Shown: positions 24,529 to 36,917 of the stretch, piece by piece
Numbering within the stretch: the first letter of the stretch is position 1
How the letters are laid out: every line of letters starts with the position of its first letter
NCBI GenBank assembly: GCA_034509735.1
Contig: JACGWO010000013.1
Location: 16,760,136 to 16,824,135, forward strand
Direction: 5' to 3'
DNA length: 64,000 nucleotides
DNA from: Sesamum alatum
Lineage: Eukaryota > Streptophyta > Magnoliopsida > Lamiales > Pedaliaceae
Notes under the pieces: generated by a model
Seen by the model: only the letters and a program-made list of their open reading frames with translations
The model's database searches: none
Told to the model about the DNA's origin: nothing
Program-made: the position numbers and the translations under genes

Positions 24529-25925
24529 TGTGTTTCTCAACTATTGAGGGAGGTTTGGGGGTACGTAGCCTAGAGGACATGGTCACTGCTTTTCCTTAGA
24601 AGTTGTGTTGGTGCTTTTGTGTGGTTGATTCGTTATAGCCTGACTTCCTTCGGAGAAAGTATTGGAAGTGTTCATGTCCAGCTTAGGCTAAGACCCATAA
24701 GAAAAGTTAGTTTATTTGGAAGAGGTTATCGCATGCAAAGTGTCTGGCTAAACAGCAAATCGAATGGTCTCTTAGCCGAGGTCATCTGTATTGGCACAAA
24801 ATCTGGATATGGGACGCTACAGCAGTTAGTTGATCCCCTTTTGTCTCATCATGAGAAGGTTCACTATTATTGGAAGGAAGAAGCCTGGGATATCAATAAA
24901 TTGCGGCTAGTTTTGCCTGTGAATATAGTGGAGCTGATTATTCGCGTACCATTTGATGAGCAACACTCTGATCGACCTTGGTGGAAATTGGGTTCTTAAG
25001 GAGGCTTCATCCCCAAATCTGCTTGGCAGGAATGCCATCATAGGAGGTGAGGCAGCCCCTCCTGGCCAATTTGTTGGGTGTCTATGTATGGACGACGTTA
25101 TCACTTTCTGCTTGGAATATGCTGCATAACCACCTCCCGATTGATGATCATTTGCAAAGGAACGGCGTGCAAGTTGCCTCGAAATGTTCCTGCCAAAGAG
25201 TGAAGCTACGGGGTGGTTTGGAGGCATTTTGGAGAGCTGTTCACTTTTTTGTTCCCGAAAATGGAATTCATGCACGTCATGATGAATAATTGGAAATTAT
25301 TATCTCCTTTCTTTGGAAGGGTCATGTCCATCTTGTCATTTCGATTTTAGTTTGCTGGTACATATAGAACATGCATAACCATGTAAAGCATCAAGGTAAA
25401 CTCTTTCGCCCAGGAGAGATCATTCACAATGGGTAAAATTATTTGTTTAATTTTTGTTGAGCTGGTGTCCTTAAAGCGGTATACTGGAAGGGGGATCTCG
25501 GCGTGGCTGTTAGGTTGGGATTTCACTATCAGGCATCGAGAAAAATGATGCATATACTTGTTAGTTGGCATCCACCTCAGGAAGGTTGGCTGAAATTGAA
25601 TTGTGACGGACCTCGAAAGGGAACTCGGGATGTGGAGGTGGTGGTGGAAATTTCAGGGATGCGGTAGGGAGAGGTGTTGTTGCGTTCTGTAGTTTCTATG
25701 GGAAGTAATCGAACACTTTTGCCGAGCTAGCAACTATTCTGGATGGTCTTGAGCTGGCGGTTTCGAGGAGTCACAAGCGACTTTAGGTTGAAATCAACTC
25801 GCAAGTGGATAGGTTATTTCCTTTCTTTCGATTTGGACAGTAGCATAAAGATTCTTTGGTGTTGAGTTCTATAAATAGATAGGGTTCTACCTAACCCCCA
25901 CCGGCTTTAATTAGAAAAAAAAAAA
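24529..25925 (+). mobile_element. L1-type LINE 3' fragment with zf-RVT and RNase H remains
   Basis: Plus strand begins with a STIEGGLGVRSLEDM block, the usual end of the LINE RT region. It then has a zf-RVT region (about 24880-25200, KSAW and HLQRNGVQVASKCSCQ) and an RNase H start (about 25572-25640, EGWLKLNCDGPRKGTRD). It ends with ctataaatagatagggttct, a cctaacccccaccggc UTR and an A-run at 25914-25925. Several stops and frame changes show decay. The Athila-like LTR abuts its left side, so the LINE was probably the target of that insertion. Confidence 0.8.
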
Positions 25926-26076
25926 GGACTAAAGGGATTATAAAACCGGAGGAATTGAAAGGGTTTGAGAAGGGATGGAGAAATTATTGGGATTTCAGGA
26001 AGGATGGAGCTGGAATTAAAGGGATTGAGGGATAAATCAAGAATATTACCCTCACCAATCGTGCAACCGTACATAA
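25926..26076. repeat. Dispersed repeat R1, copy a, left half
   Basis: Contains gaaggatggagctggaatta, then aaatcaagaatattaccctc and a gtgcaaccgtacataa end. These align with 51116-51215 (copy b) and with 51741-51830 joined to 55203-55280 (copy c). The second half of this copy resumes at 33057. Confidence 0.65.
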
Positions 26077-27149
26077 TCTATATCTATATATCTATATAAA
26101 AGTATGAATAGAAATTTTAATTTCTTTTTTTTTATTGGACTGAATTAACCTTCTAATATCATTTTATTAAGGATAAAAATGCAAAATAATATACTTATTG
26201 ATTCCTATTAATTACTTTTCACATTAGATATATTCTCTTATTAATTACTTTTCACATTATCCATAGTTATTCCTATTAATTACTTTTCACATTCTACTTA
26301 TTTACCGATATTATTCTTGTGTATATTATATTCATAATATAATACACTTAACTAGACAAAAAAATAGCCCAATTATATAACATGGAATGACTAGAAAAAA
26401 TCATGAAATTGAAAGGATTTAATGTTGAGAATTTTTCTGGTATAGATATAAACGAGAATTAGTTAGATCAGTAGACATATTAAAATATAGAGGTTATATG
26501 ACAAATGAATCAATTAAATGATTTTTAATTTTAAACAAATATTTTGAAGAGTAAAATAGGTTAAAAGAAAAATGGGAGTCAATTAAATTACTTATCATGT
26601 AGAGTGACTACTTTTTTGTTGTAAGATAGACTAAAATGTAATTTGAGCAGTTGATATGTCATTAATAGGTACCTTATATGATTCTTTAATCATCTGTAAC
26701 ATAATGGAACAAAATGACAGTGTACATATTTGATATTTTTCAACAATATACAATAAAAATTGCTCATTGTAAAAAAAAATTAAACGGTGTAAATGTTACT
26801 CCTAAACCATCACTACACATATCGTTTTTCTGAAAAAAAATAAAAGAAAAAGAATAAAAAATGGGCATACAACCATAGATAAATATTGTCTATATCTATG
26901 TATAAATTATAAAAGTGTGAATGAGTTGCCATGTTTTATGTTTCTTTCTTTTTTTCGATGTAAAGTATATCATTTCCACAGAATATTAGATTATAAATTT
27001 ATGTGTACAATAAGTAATTATGTAATAATTGTTAATTACTTAGATAGTTGAATTGAGATAGAATTAAAATAAATATAAATTGTAATAAAGAGTTCCATTC
27101 ATTATACAGAGTTTTATTTATAATTATAAATAAAATTAGTTAAAAATTT

Positions 27150-27790
27150 TAGGGTTAATTACACTGACCTTCCCTGCTACTATGGGAATATACAAATTCC
27201 CACCTCTTAGTATGAAAATTACAAATTGCCCCCTCTGGCTAACAGGTGTTAATCAAATTTAACGCTATGTGCTTAATTGACCATTTTGCCCTTATTTATA
27301 AAACTAAAAATAATTCAATAACTTGAAAATAAAAGTGGACCAAAATATCTTCAAGTATTTTCTTTTTTTCAAAATATAAGCTTTATTTTTTATAAAATAA
27401 TATAATTTCAACAAAATTTGCATACTTTGATGATTGTTAGGAATATAAATTAATATCACAACCTACACATACACAATATGTGATTAACAACATGTTATAA
27501 AATAATATACTAAAAGTTACAAGTATAAACCCTTTTTAACTTTAAAAATAACAAATTACCCCTAAGGGGTATTTAAGTCATAAAAAATAGAGTTATTCAA
27601 GTTGAGGGTATTATAGGAAGTTTAGACCAATTTTTTTTATGACATCAACAAAATTTATTAAGTTGACTAAGAGAAGGGGCAATTTGTAAGGTGGATATAT
27701 TTGAAAGGGAAGTCTATGTAATTTTCATGGTACGAGGGGAAAATTTGCATATTCCCATAGTAGTAGGGAAGGTCAGTATAATTACTGACT
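27150..27790. repeat. Fold-back element inside the Helitron-like insertion
   Basis: Left arm ttaattacactgaccttccc with tactatgggaatatacaaat; right arm atttgcatattcccatagta with ggaaggtcagtataatta. The arms also share a gcaatttgtaa / acaaattgccccctc pair. The right terminus has diverged and no TSD is visible. Confidence 0.75.
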
Positions 27791-28164
27791 AGGAAAAATA
27801 TATAGGTTATGTAATTAGGAGAAGATACACTTTGGAAACTTGAAAAAGCATCTCTTTGAAAGCAAGGAAAACAATCCATGGGGCAATTTGCCATTAATTT
27901 AATGTAAGTTAAATTTTATAATAAGATACTATAAAAATATGAGCAACTTGAGATGTTTTATATTTTTTTTACTTTTTTGTGTTGATTAAAAATATTAAAA
28001 TTGCATAGAAATTATAATTTGATATGTCCATAAAAAATATTCTGGGGTACCTAATTAATAGTATAATACAACAAGTTCAATGAAAATAAACTTCAATGAG
28101 AAACAAGCACATTATATAAGTTTATCTTAAAATCAATTATTTATGAAAAACAAACTTAGAATAT

Positions 28165-28942
28165 TGATGCCCCCTAAAAATTCACCGGGCCAACCCAAGA
28201 GCTAGGAGTAGGCCTCTAAGCCAGGCAGCCCAGCAGGCCAAGGCCATCAAGTCCAAAACAGTAAGGCTTTTTATGCATCAGCCCAGTTTTTATGAACTAA
28301 CCTGGCAGGCCCATCTTGAATTCCACATCACAGATCTGGCCAACATCTGGAGCCACGTCATACTAAAAAATCTCATCCAGATTCCCAGTAGATTGGCCAT
28401 AATCCGGGTCTTTCTCAGCAAGTAACTGCTTCCCCGAAAAATGTGGCAGATATGACAGGATTGACTCAAACGGCTATATCTTCACCAATTCAACCCCAAT
28501 TCTCATGCAGTTTATTGGGTTGAGAATCTGACTTCCCAAGGTTTCCAACGATATATGGAACTCAACCTAATTACTCCACAATCGAATTGAACTCTAGCTA
28601 TAGAAAGGGCACACTGTGCAGTCATTTGGGACATCTTACATCCTTTCAACTTACAATTTTCAAGTAACACCTATACTCTCTTGGCACTCACTTTGCACAC
28701 GAATTTTTCTCCACTCCTCAGCTATTTTTCAACACATTTTCACACGAATTATCACTACATCATATCACTTTACCATTGTTCTCACTTTATTCAAGTTTCC
28801 CTTTATTTTATTCAGTTGAACATTACTGACTTAAGCATCGGAGTGCTAACCCCTCTTTGCAGGTTAGTCTCCCCTAGAATCTTGAGACTTTCGTAAAGAT
28901 CCCTCGGTATTTTATGGTGCTGCTGGACCCCAGTACGCATCA
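28165..28942. mobile_element. Solo LTR, 778 bp, with 5-bp TSD
   Basis: Starts TGATGCCCCCTAAAAATTC and ends GTACGCATCA (TGATGC...GCATCA inverted ends). Flanked by the perfect 5-bp duplication aatat at 28160-28164 and 28943-28947. No internal domain lies next to it, so it is a solo LTR left by LTR-LTR recombination. A truncated, inverted copy is at 36918-37489. Short frames inside it (28616-28896) are not genes. Confidence 0.9.
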
Positions 28943-29906
28943 AATATGATAATTATTTCATAAGAGGTTTTATAATCAATTGTCATATAATATTAATTCT
29001 AAAATCATAATAATATTATTCAAAAGTTATTTTATGAGTTAAACGGGTCTATGATTTTTTCGATTATTTAATGCACAGATTACTTGGTCTATAAGATTTC
29101 TACTACATCATTTTCAATAATAAGTAATTTAATTTATGTATATTGATATTTTTAATTCGATCATAACTTATAAAATTGGTCAATGATTTTTATGCTCATT
29201 CCATTCATTCATTCCAATAAGATACTATTCGTCAATTTAGATTATTTTTCACCAACATGAGGAATAAATAAAGAATAAAGAGATTATTACAAGAAAATTA
29301 TATTGTAAACAACTTTATTGATAATTAGTATAAGAGTTCATAAATAAAAATCAAAATCAAAAGCTAATTTTTTTTTATTTCTTGCTTTGCACAACTACCA
29401 AAAAAATTTAAAATTTTTTTTCATTCATTAAGTAAATTTAGAATATGGATTAATTTAAATAATAACTTTTTATTACAAATATAGGCATGTAAAAATTAAA
29501 GTAATACTTTATAAGGAAAAACAAATATAAGGGAAAAATTAATATTTTAAAGAGAAATATTTATAAGATCTAAAATTTCAATAGAATGCAAAAAAACAAA
29601 AAGATTAATTATCGATGTTTTCACATAAATAATAGTGAATTTCTCATCACAAATATACAGATGAAATATAAGTATCATGGAGAGAATTAATTTTAAAATC
29701 TAAAAGTATATAAGAGGAAAATATCTAAAATGTAAAAATACCTACCTTCTTTTGTAAAATTGAACATCATAAGTCCAATAAAAACATAAAAGAAGATTCA
29801 AAGGAGCTATTAATTAAGTGATTTATTTTAAATAAAATAATCATTTGATTTTAATGGTTATCAACTAGTGTTATATTTATTGAAAGTTTAAATTAAAACT
29901 CCTAAT
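28943..29906. other. AT-rich DNA, no gene seen
   Basis: Very AT-rich sequence inside the Helitron-like insertion, with no open frame of note and no repeat ends recognised. Confidence 0.6.
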
Positions 29907-30182
29907 CACTATAAGAAAAATGCTCAATAGCAATGGAAAAAAATCAGTGTCGAGCTAATTAGCAAGTAAAATTATCGTTGCTAATGCATTATTTAATACA
30001 AGAAATTTACTTGCTAATGAATTTAGCAACGAAAATTTACTTGCAAACAAATTTTGCAATGAATTGTTTCAAAAATATATTATGTTGTTTAAATTAGCAA
30101 CGAAAATTTCACTTGCTAATTTGCTCGATGCTGATTTCAGCAATAAATTTTTTCGTTGCTATTAAGTTGTTTTCTTGTAGTG
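29907..30182. mobile_element. CACTA (En/Spm-type) MITE, 276 bp, 3-bp TSD
   Basis: Ends CACTATAAGAAAA and TTTTCTTGTAGTG, matching the En/Spm terminal sequence CACTACAAGAAAA. It is flanked by the 3-bp duplication aat on both sides. The interior repeats ttagcaacgaaaatt in both orientations. It has no coding capacity and needs a transposase in trans. Confidence 0.9.
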
Positions 30183-30935
30183 AATCTTAATCATCATTTG
30201 ATCATAGACTAATTTTCATTTTTAAGTATAAGTACAGATTTGTATATACAAGATATCTATTTTATATATGAGATTATATAGATATATATACCACAAAACT
30301 TATGAAATATTCAAAACGTTTCTTGAAATAGATTTTTCTAATACCCAATAATATAACAACTATCATATACTAAATAATAGAATATGAAGGATACTTGGGC
30401 TTTCTTTTAATGATAATATAGTTTAAATATAATACCAATGGTACTTTTTATGTTCTAAATTCCTCTATTAAAATTAGCAATGTGGTTTCATTCCATCGTA
30501 ACATTTTGATTACATTAGATTTTTAAATAAAATCAATTTATATGAAACTAGACTTCAAGAGCATTTTAGTCATAGGTGATAGTCATATAAAGTACCTCCT
30601 ATGAGATAATTGTGCTTATTTAAATTAATATTTTTTTTTATTATTGGGTAGATAATATGATACTTTTCTAATTTTTGAACTAATTAAATATTTTTCATTA
30701 CAATAATTCGAAAGTGCAAATTAAGATAAGTTTATAGGAAAAAAATCATAAAATATGTAAAATTTAACTCTTTATAAAATTTTGCTACTAAATCAAAAAG
30801 AACTACGGATTAAATAAGTAAATAAATATATTTTAAATTATAATATTATTTTAATGTACATATTTTCAATTCTATTTATCCAACTAATTATTCATGATAT
30901 ATTTATTTACTTGAATAGTACTATAATTATTGTAA

Positions 30936-31434
30936 GGGTTAATTACACTTACACCCCCTCTAAGTATGTATAATTACACTTTCCCCCAAAAAAGTTTTGA
31001 AATTACACTTACACCCCCTCCAAAAATTCTCTGTTTACACCTGACCCCCATCTATTAGAGTTTGGACGAAAAATGTTCACGTCAACAAAAATAATTACAC
31101 AAATTTTCAATTTTTCCCATCATTTAACAATCTCATGTATATTTTTGTACTTATAAGAGGATAAGTGTAACGTATATGTATGGAGTGAGGCCAATATTAT
31201 TATATTTTTTCCTTATAAGTATAAAATTATTGCACGAGAATGTTAAATGAGAGGTAAAATTAAAAATTTATGTAATTATTTTTGTTGAAATGAACATTTT
31301 CCGCCCAAACTTTAACGAATGGAGGTCAGGTGTAAACAAAGAATTTTTAGAGGGGGTGTAAATGTAATTTCAAAACTTCTTTGGGGGAAAGTGTAATTAT
31401 GCATTTTCAGAGAGGGTCTAAATGTAATTAACCC
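30936..31434. mobile_element. Mutator-like MITE, 499 bp, perfect 9-bp TSD
   Basis: Inverted arms begin gggttaattacacttacacc and end with taaatgtaattaaccc. The arms run about 130 bp (shared caccccctccaaaaattct / gaatttttagagggggtg). The 9-bp duplication ttattgtaa stands at 30927-30935 and 31435-31443. Confidence 0.9.
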
Positions 31435-31443
31435 TTATTGTAA

Positions 31444-33024
31444 TATAAACTTAAATTTGTAAAAGTACATATTCATATTAACGAGCCCAATAGAGTAAAT
31501 AATTTTGAATTTTTTATTTTAGTTTTCAAGTATTCAGATTAAGAAAAAGACATAAAATTAAGAAAGGTAATTTTTTATACAGTTACATTTTCTTTTCATA
31601 TTTTTTCTTGATTAGACTAATCAAATCATATATGGTTCTCTAGAAAATATAAAAAGGATAAATGATAAAAAAAAAAGAAAAAAAAAGAGAGACTTAAAAC
31701 AAATAATAATTTGTTTTTGCCTTTTCCTAATATACTTTTTCTTCTAGTGTATTTGTAGTTTGATTTTATCATTTTTCTTTATGAAAATATCAGAGAAAAA
31801 AACATAGATAATATTTTTTTGAATTATTACATAATAGCTACAATTTTATATGGCAATAAAATAATGTTATGGACGTCTAATTAAAAGTGTAATTAGACCA
31901 ATAATTGGACTATTAAATATTTAATAAATTGAATGTTGGATCATTAAAAATTTAACGTTGAAGTAATTATTTTTGTATCATCTAAGTTAAAAAATTTAAT
32001 ACTTATTATTCCACTTTCAATCGTTTAATAGATGGTTTAATCAATTTAGGACTTTGTTCTAGAATCTCTTTAGAAAGCATGATGATAAAATATTTTTTTT
32101 ATAATGAAGCTATTAGTAGAACATTACGTTATAAATAAATTTAATATATATAGTTAACATAAGGAGTAAAAACATAAATGAAAAAAAAAAGAAATGACTA
32201 ATTAATATAATTTTTCTTTTGAAAATTTGCACCACCCAAAAAGATTAAAATATTATTTCATAAGTGAAACAAGTTTAGAATAACCACAAGTTCAATGAAA
32301 ATCAAGTTTAATTAGAAACAGAAGATTTTTATGCTTATTCCATAATACAATATTAATTGTATTTTCTTTTTATGCTTTATTTTGATTAGAGCTAATTAAT
32401 AAGATGAAAGATCTAAATGTTTATTTTCATTGTTTGTTCCTGTAATGTCATCATCAATATAAAACAACATTTATTGACAATATAAGAGCCTTACTAAACA
32501 AATATTTGATAACAAACATTAAACTACAATTAAAAAGCACCAAGTCAAAAATAAATAAATAAATATATATGTTTATTCTACTTTAATATATTTATATATC
32601 ATAAATAATGGACATACTTCAATTTTTGCATGCATTATTCTCCATTTAAAATATTCAATCACTGTATATTTTTTATTTATCAATCTTAGTCATTGTATAT
32701 CCTACACACGCATACATATAGTGTGTTTTAATCTTTTTGTGTATTTGTTATGTATGAATATGTTATCTTGACCCAAATTTACTTATACGACTGTGATTTA
32801 CTTATACTAATAAAATTGCATATATTGTAAATAGAACAAATATAATTAAAATATCAAATATAATTAAAGTGGAGAAAAAATTAATATTGTTTATTTTTTA
32901 ACTATATTCTTTTACTTTGTAACAATAACAATGTTTATTTATAAAGTCCTATTAAATTTAGTTCATATATTCTTATTATAAATTTATTTTATTATTACAA
33001 TGTAATAATTAATTGAGATAATAC
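31444..33024. other. AT-rich DNA, no gene seen
   Basis: AT-rich right part of the Helitron-like insertion. Contains A-runs and short TA repeats only; no coding segment or TE domain recognised. Confidence 0.6.
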
Positions 33025-33056
33025 GAATCATGTGCAACGTACGTGATTCTATCTAG
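33025..33056 (+). other. Helitron-like 3' terminal hairpin and CTAG end
   Basis: Stem gaatcatgtgc pairs with gtacgtgattc around a three-base loop (9 of 11 standard pairs, the two others can wobble). After three bases comes CTAG, then a host T. Confidence 0.6.
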
Positions 33057-33335
33057 TATCGATAAAACTAAAAATCACATTATTTATAAAGGAGAAAGAA
33101 GTACCCTCACCTGTAAATTTTAAAGACCACTGCATATTTGCTCATTAAAAAACGCAGGTGATTGTCACAAGCCGTTTGAATTTGTTCGTATTGCAAAATG
33201 TGCAGTACAAAACGTAAAGGTAGAAGGATGTTTCGGTTGTTCTCTAAAGTCTTAATGAAGGTAGGAACAGTGCAATCAGTAATGTTATGATGACAGTTTA
33301 CTAAAAGGCTAATCTTCATTCTATATCCTCCTTAT
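33057..33335. repeat. Dispersed repeat R1, copy a, right half
   Basis: Resumes R1 after the Helitron-like insertion: tataaaggagaaagaagta, then aaagaccactgcatatttgc and gaatttgttcgtattgcaaa. These correspond to 51245-51610 (copy b) and 55320-55560 (copy c). Minus-strand frames in copies a and c share an EQIQTA/KQIQTA stretch, but no protein is recognised. Confidence 0.6.
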
Positions 33336-33640
33336 TTTTGCAAAATAACTAAAAACTCCCATGTGTTTTGAAAATAAACTAAAAATTTCCATATTTTAAT
33401 AAAAGCAGCGCCAACCCCAAGGTAGACTCGCCAAAAGTGCGTTTTGACCTAATTTCTTATGATTAGGGGAAATTATACAACTTATTCCCATGTTTTCACC
33501 CTCATTTTATCTCAATATAATGCTTGTTCTGGGGTACATTTATGTTTTTTAGAAACTTTGGTGGACAAAAGGGCAAGTGCAAGAAAAGAGTTCAGACATA
33601 GAAAGAATAGTCAAAAATTCTGCAGAAATGACTACAGGTT
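33336..33640. other. Unassigned, fold-back-like fragment
   Basis: Contains ataactaaaaactcccatgt and a ggggaaattatacaacttat stretch, resembling arms of the 3183-4378 type fold-back family. Inverted pairing was not established. Confidence 0.35.
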
Positions 33641-34700
33641 AGCCCGTGACCCACCGGCTATCAGAGATGCGGTTTCAGAAACGCAGGAAGCATAACCCGT
33701 GACCCACGGGTTATCAGACATTCACTGGGCGGAAATTGGCAGATTAGTTGATTTGTAAAAAACAAGAATTTTGATTTTAGGTCACTCAAAAAGAAGTCCT
33801 ATTTCCTTTGCAATTTACCTTAGAGTCTTGGTTAGAATAGGATTAGAAAAGGAAAAGAGTTTTATGCTGAATAGAGTCATATTCCTCTCCTTCCTCAATT
33901 AGGATTCTCCCTCTATATAAAGAAGGAAGGAGGAGAAGAGGAGATCACTTTTTTTCCAGCAATTTTCTGCATCTTTCTCTTGTGTTTTTGTTAGAATTAA
34001 GATGAACTAATTTTCTTTTTGTGTTAAGGCTTATGGAAAGCCTAATTGATACTATGTGTTAAATATTTTCTGGATTAATCTAGTATTATTTTCGCATATC
34101 TATGAGTTATTGTGTTTGTTGCTATTATTTAAGAGCTTGATCACCTCTTAGATTTTCTTAATTATGTTAATGAACCGAGAGGGAATTTAGCATAGTGGAA
34201 AGAATAATTCATGGTGTGGATTGAATAATGTGTAGACATACACAGGCATGATCTATCTGGTTCCATAGGTTTTTCATAAATCTTCATACATTATTATCAC
34301 GAGTTTTGGAGAGGAGAGATCCCCTAATTCCTTTATAGTAATAGGTTCGGTATAGCTCGAGAGAGTATATTGGATTAAAATAGGAAAAACCTCAGTATGC
34401 GAAAATACTTGTCTGTTTGATTGATCCGTTAATATTGAATACGTTGTATTAATTAGGTAGACCTATAGTCGTAGCACTTCTTCCTAAATCTACGTTTTTC
34501 CTTCGGCGCAATTACTTGCTATAGTTGATTTATTGTCTTTTAGTAGTTTCATAAATCATTCCAATTCTCGATTATCCAAATAATTAAGGATTAGTCATAG
34601 TTGTGGTAATTGTTTCATTAAATCCTTGTGAGTTCGACATTCTTTATACTACTTGATAGCTAGTACACTTGCTAGTACGTATTTTTGAAATCATCTTGCG
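33641..34700. repeat. LTR-like sequence, ends not resolved
   Basis: Non-coding, less AT-rich block with a TATA-type ctctatataaagaagg (about 33912), purine-rich leader, and a late section (tgagttcgacattcttta then tagtacacttgctagtac) of the sort seen at the U5 end of plant LTRs. There is no partner copy in the window and no TG/CA ends with TSD, so a solo LTR is only a suggestion. Confidence 0.35.
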
Positions 34701-35340
34701 TGCTTGGATCCTTTTTTTGGGGTCATTTTTGACTAAAATGCCCCTTTTGTGTCTAATAAGGGACTTGGTCAAATTGACTTGTTTTAAGCTTGTTTTGAAT
34801 GTTTTTTGTTTTTGTATTCTCCTCCCTCCTAAAAGAATAAATAAATTTATTTTAAATATTTTTGTTTAAATATCCTAATAAAAAAGTATGTACAATCTTT
34901 AAATTTTTTAATTTAAATTAAAATCACATTACAAAGATTAATAAAATTCAATTTTTCAAATTTTAATATCTATATAAATATAAATGTTAATGAATTTTAA
35001 CAATTATATTTTCTCAACTAATTAAAAATATTATTTACTTCAAATATATTTTAATAAATTATATTATTTACTGTAAAGAATATTAAGTTTGAATTACCAT
35101 TTTAGTTATTCAAAATAAAGCTTTAATATTTTTTTAATTATATTTAAATTTTTTAAAAAAATAAATCTAAGTTTCTTAAATTTTTCTTAACTTTCTTTTA
35201 ATTATTTTAGTTAAGTTAATCAAAAACTTAATTAAATTTTCATAATTTTTTTTTAAATTGGGACAAGCGGGGTTGATCTGCTCTGTTTCTCTCGACGACC
35301 CCGTCGCCCAGATTGCTTTTCTATGTCTGCAGTGACATCT
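34701..35340. repeat. Degenerate relative of the 3183-4378 fold-back element
   Basis: AT-rich interior with caaatatattttaataaatt and aataaagctttaatattttt, as in 3760-3860 of the first element. It ends in a short GC-rich core (35265-35325) with acgaccccgtcgcccag, close to gacgtcgcccag of the other core. The arms are not clear. Confidence 0.45.
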
Positions 35341-35394
35341 TACAATTTTCTATGATATTAATTATTTATTTTTATCCATGATCTTTCTAGTTAT

Positions 35395-35530
35395 ATATGT
35401 TAATCTTTATCTTTTAGTCCTATAAAACTCAAAATTACCCCTTTTTAGTCCAAAAAAGTCATGTGCCTTGCACCTGCCTGTTGACTTTCATTAACTCCAT
35501 TAACTCCTCCCTTTGGTAAGGAGAAATGCA
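35395..35530. repeat. Fold-back family A-like fragment
   Basis: The order tttagtcc ... tttttagtccaaaaaagtca, then tgtgccttgcac, then repeated taactcc, matches the left arm logic of family A (59393-59580) at low similarity. Confidence 0.4.
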
Positions 35531-35559
35531 TGTGAACCACCAAAAAAAAAATAATTAAA

Positions 35560-36690
35560 AATTGGTCATAATTAGAGTTGAGTCATGTTTGAAAATATAT
35601 TAATAAACTTTGACCAAAAACTATAAGAAATAAAAAAAAATTCAGAAAAAATTAAAAATATTCATGAAATTTTATTTAAATATAGATAATAAGATATTTT
35701 TTAAAATTATAAATATTTATATATGAGATCATTTCTAGGATATTTTTATTATTTTCTAAAATTGGGTTATTATTTTGTCTGAAATATTTTAATATTATAC
35801 CACAAACTAGAAGAAATAAAATTTATTTTTAAATAAAAGTATTAGATAAAGTTTATTTTTATATAAATAATGAATTAATTTTAAATTTACACTTATTTGT
35901 ATTTACGATAAATTCTAGCATCTTTTTATTATTTTTTAACATTGAATTACTTGGTTTGAAAATATTTTCATAAACTTTGACTTAAAATATGAAATGAAAG
36001 TTTTTTTTTGAAACTATTACATAAAGTTTATTTATATATAAATAATTAATAATTAATTAATTTGTAAATTGAAATTATTTGTATTTGAGAAAAATTAGAG
36101 AAATTTTTTATTGTTTGATATGAAAATATTATTAATAAACTTTGACCACAAACTATAAGAAATAAATTTTATTTTTCAAAAATAAAAATATTAGAGAAAC
36201 TTTATATATAAATAATAATAGTTTTTAAATTTATAATTACTTTAATTTGAAATAAATTCTAGTATCTTTTTATTATTTTTTTATATTGAATTGGTATTTG
36301 GTCATAAAATATTTTAAATTAAATTTAGCCACAAACTATAAGAAATAATTATTTTTTAAGATAAAAGTATAAGAGATATTTTATTTTATTATACATTATA
36401 AATATTTTTTATATTATAATTACTTATATTTCAGATAAATTCTAGAATCGTTTACATACTTTTTGAAATCTAATTATTATTTGGTCTAAAAATATTTCAA
36501 TAAAATTTGACCACAAAAAATAAGATATAATTTTATTAAAAAAATATAAATATTAGATAATTGTTTATGTAAATAAGGAATTGATTTTTAGAGTATAATT
36601 ATTTATATTTAAGATAAATTTTTGCATCTTATTATTATTTTTTTAAATTTAATTTTTGGTTTATAAATATTTTGATATATTTAAGTTTTC
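35560..36690. repeat. Tandem array of six to seven diverged ~180-bp units
   Basis: The landmark ctataagaaat (or close variants) recurs at 35621, 35807, about 35986, 36153, 36336 and about 36518, giving spacings of 167-186 bp. Each unit also carries aaactttgaccacaaa before it and ttctagcatctttttattat after it. Very AT-rich and non-coding. Confidence 0.8.
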
Positions 36691-36759
36691 ATATTTAAAA
36701 TTAAAATATTTTAGAAATTTTATCATAAATCTAAAATTTAGTTTATTATAAATTATTAT

Positions 36760-36910
36760 TTACATCAAAATAACATTTTCCTAATGTTTTTATTTTTGAA
36801 AAAGTAAAATTTATTTCTTATATTTGTGGCCAAAGCTTATTAAACTTTTTTCAAATCAAATAATAGTTTAAGTTTTTGAAAAAATAAAAAGATGATCGAA
36901 TTATCCCAAA
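36760..36910. repeat. Inverted unit closing the ~180-bp array
   Basis: Contains aaatttatttcttatatttg then tggccaaag, the reverse complement of the array landmark, and ends with aaaaagatgatcgaatt, the complement of the unit's following block. The array is thus bounded by a unit in opposite orientation. Confidence 0.7.
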
Positions 36911-36917
36911 TATAGAT

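Larger units (their letters stand above)
26077..33056 (+). mobile_element. Helitron-like 7-kb insertion splitting repeat R1
   Basis: The left end is TCTATATCTATATATC after a host A; the right end is a hairpin followed by CTAG and a host T. There is no TSD. TC...CTAG ends with a sub-terminal hairpin and insertion between A and T are Helitron hallmarks. The flanks are two halves of one R1 copy, which independently supports a single insertion. A second Helitron-like 5' end occurs at about 26888, so one element may lie in another. No Rep/helicase coding was seen. The interior is AT-rich DNA without genes plus four nested elements listed separately. Confidence 0.6.

Noticed and set aside
33107..33319. 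70-codon minus-strand frame in R1 copy a as a possible gene
   Set aside because: Similar frames in other R1 copies share only a short stretch and are broken; not enough to call a gene.
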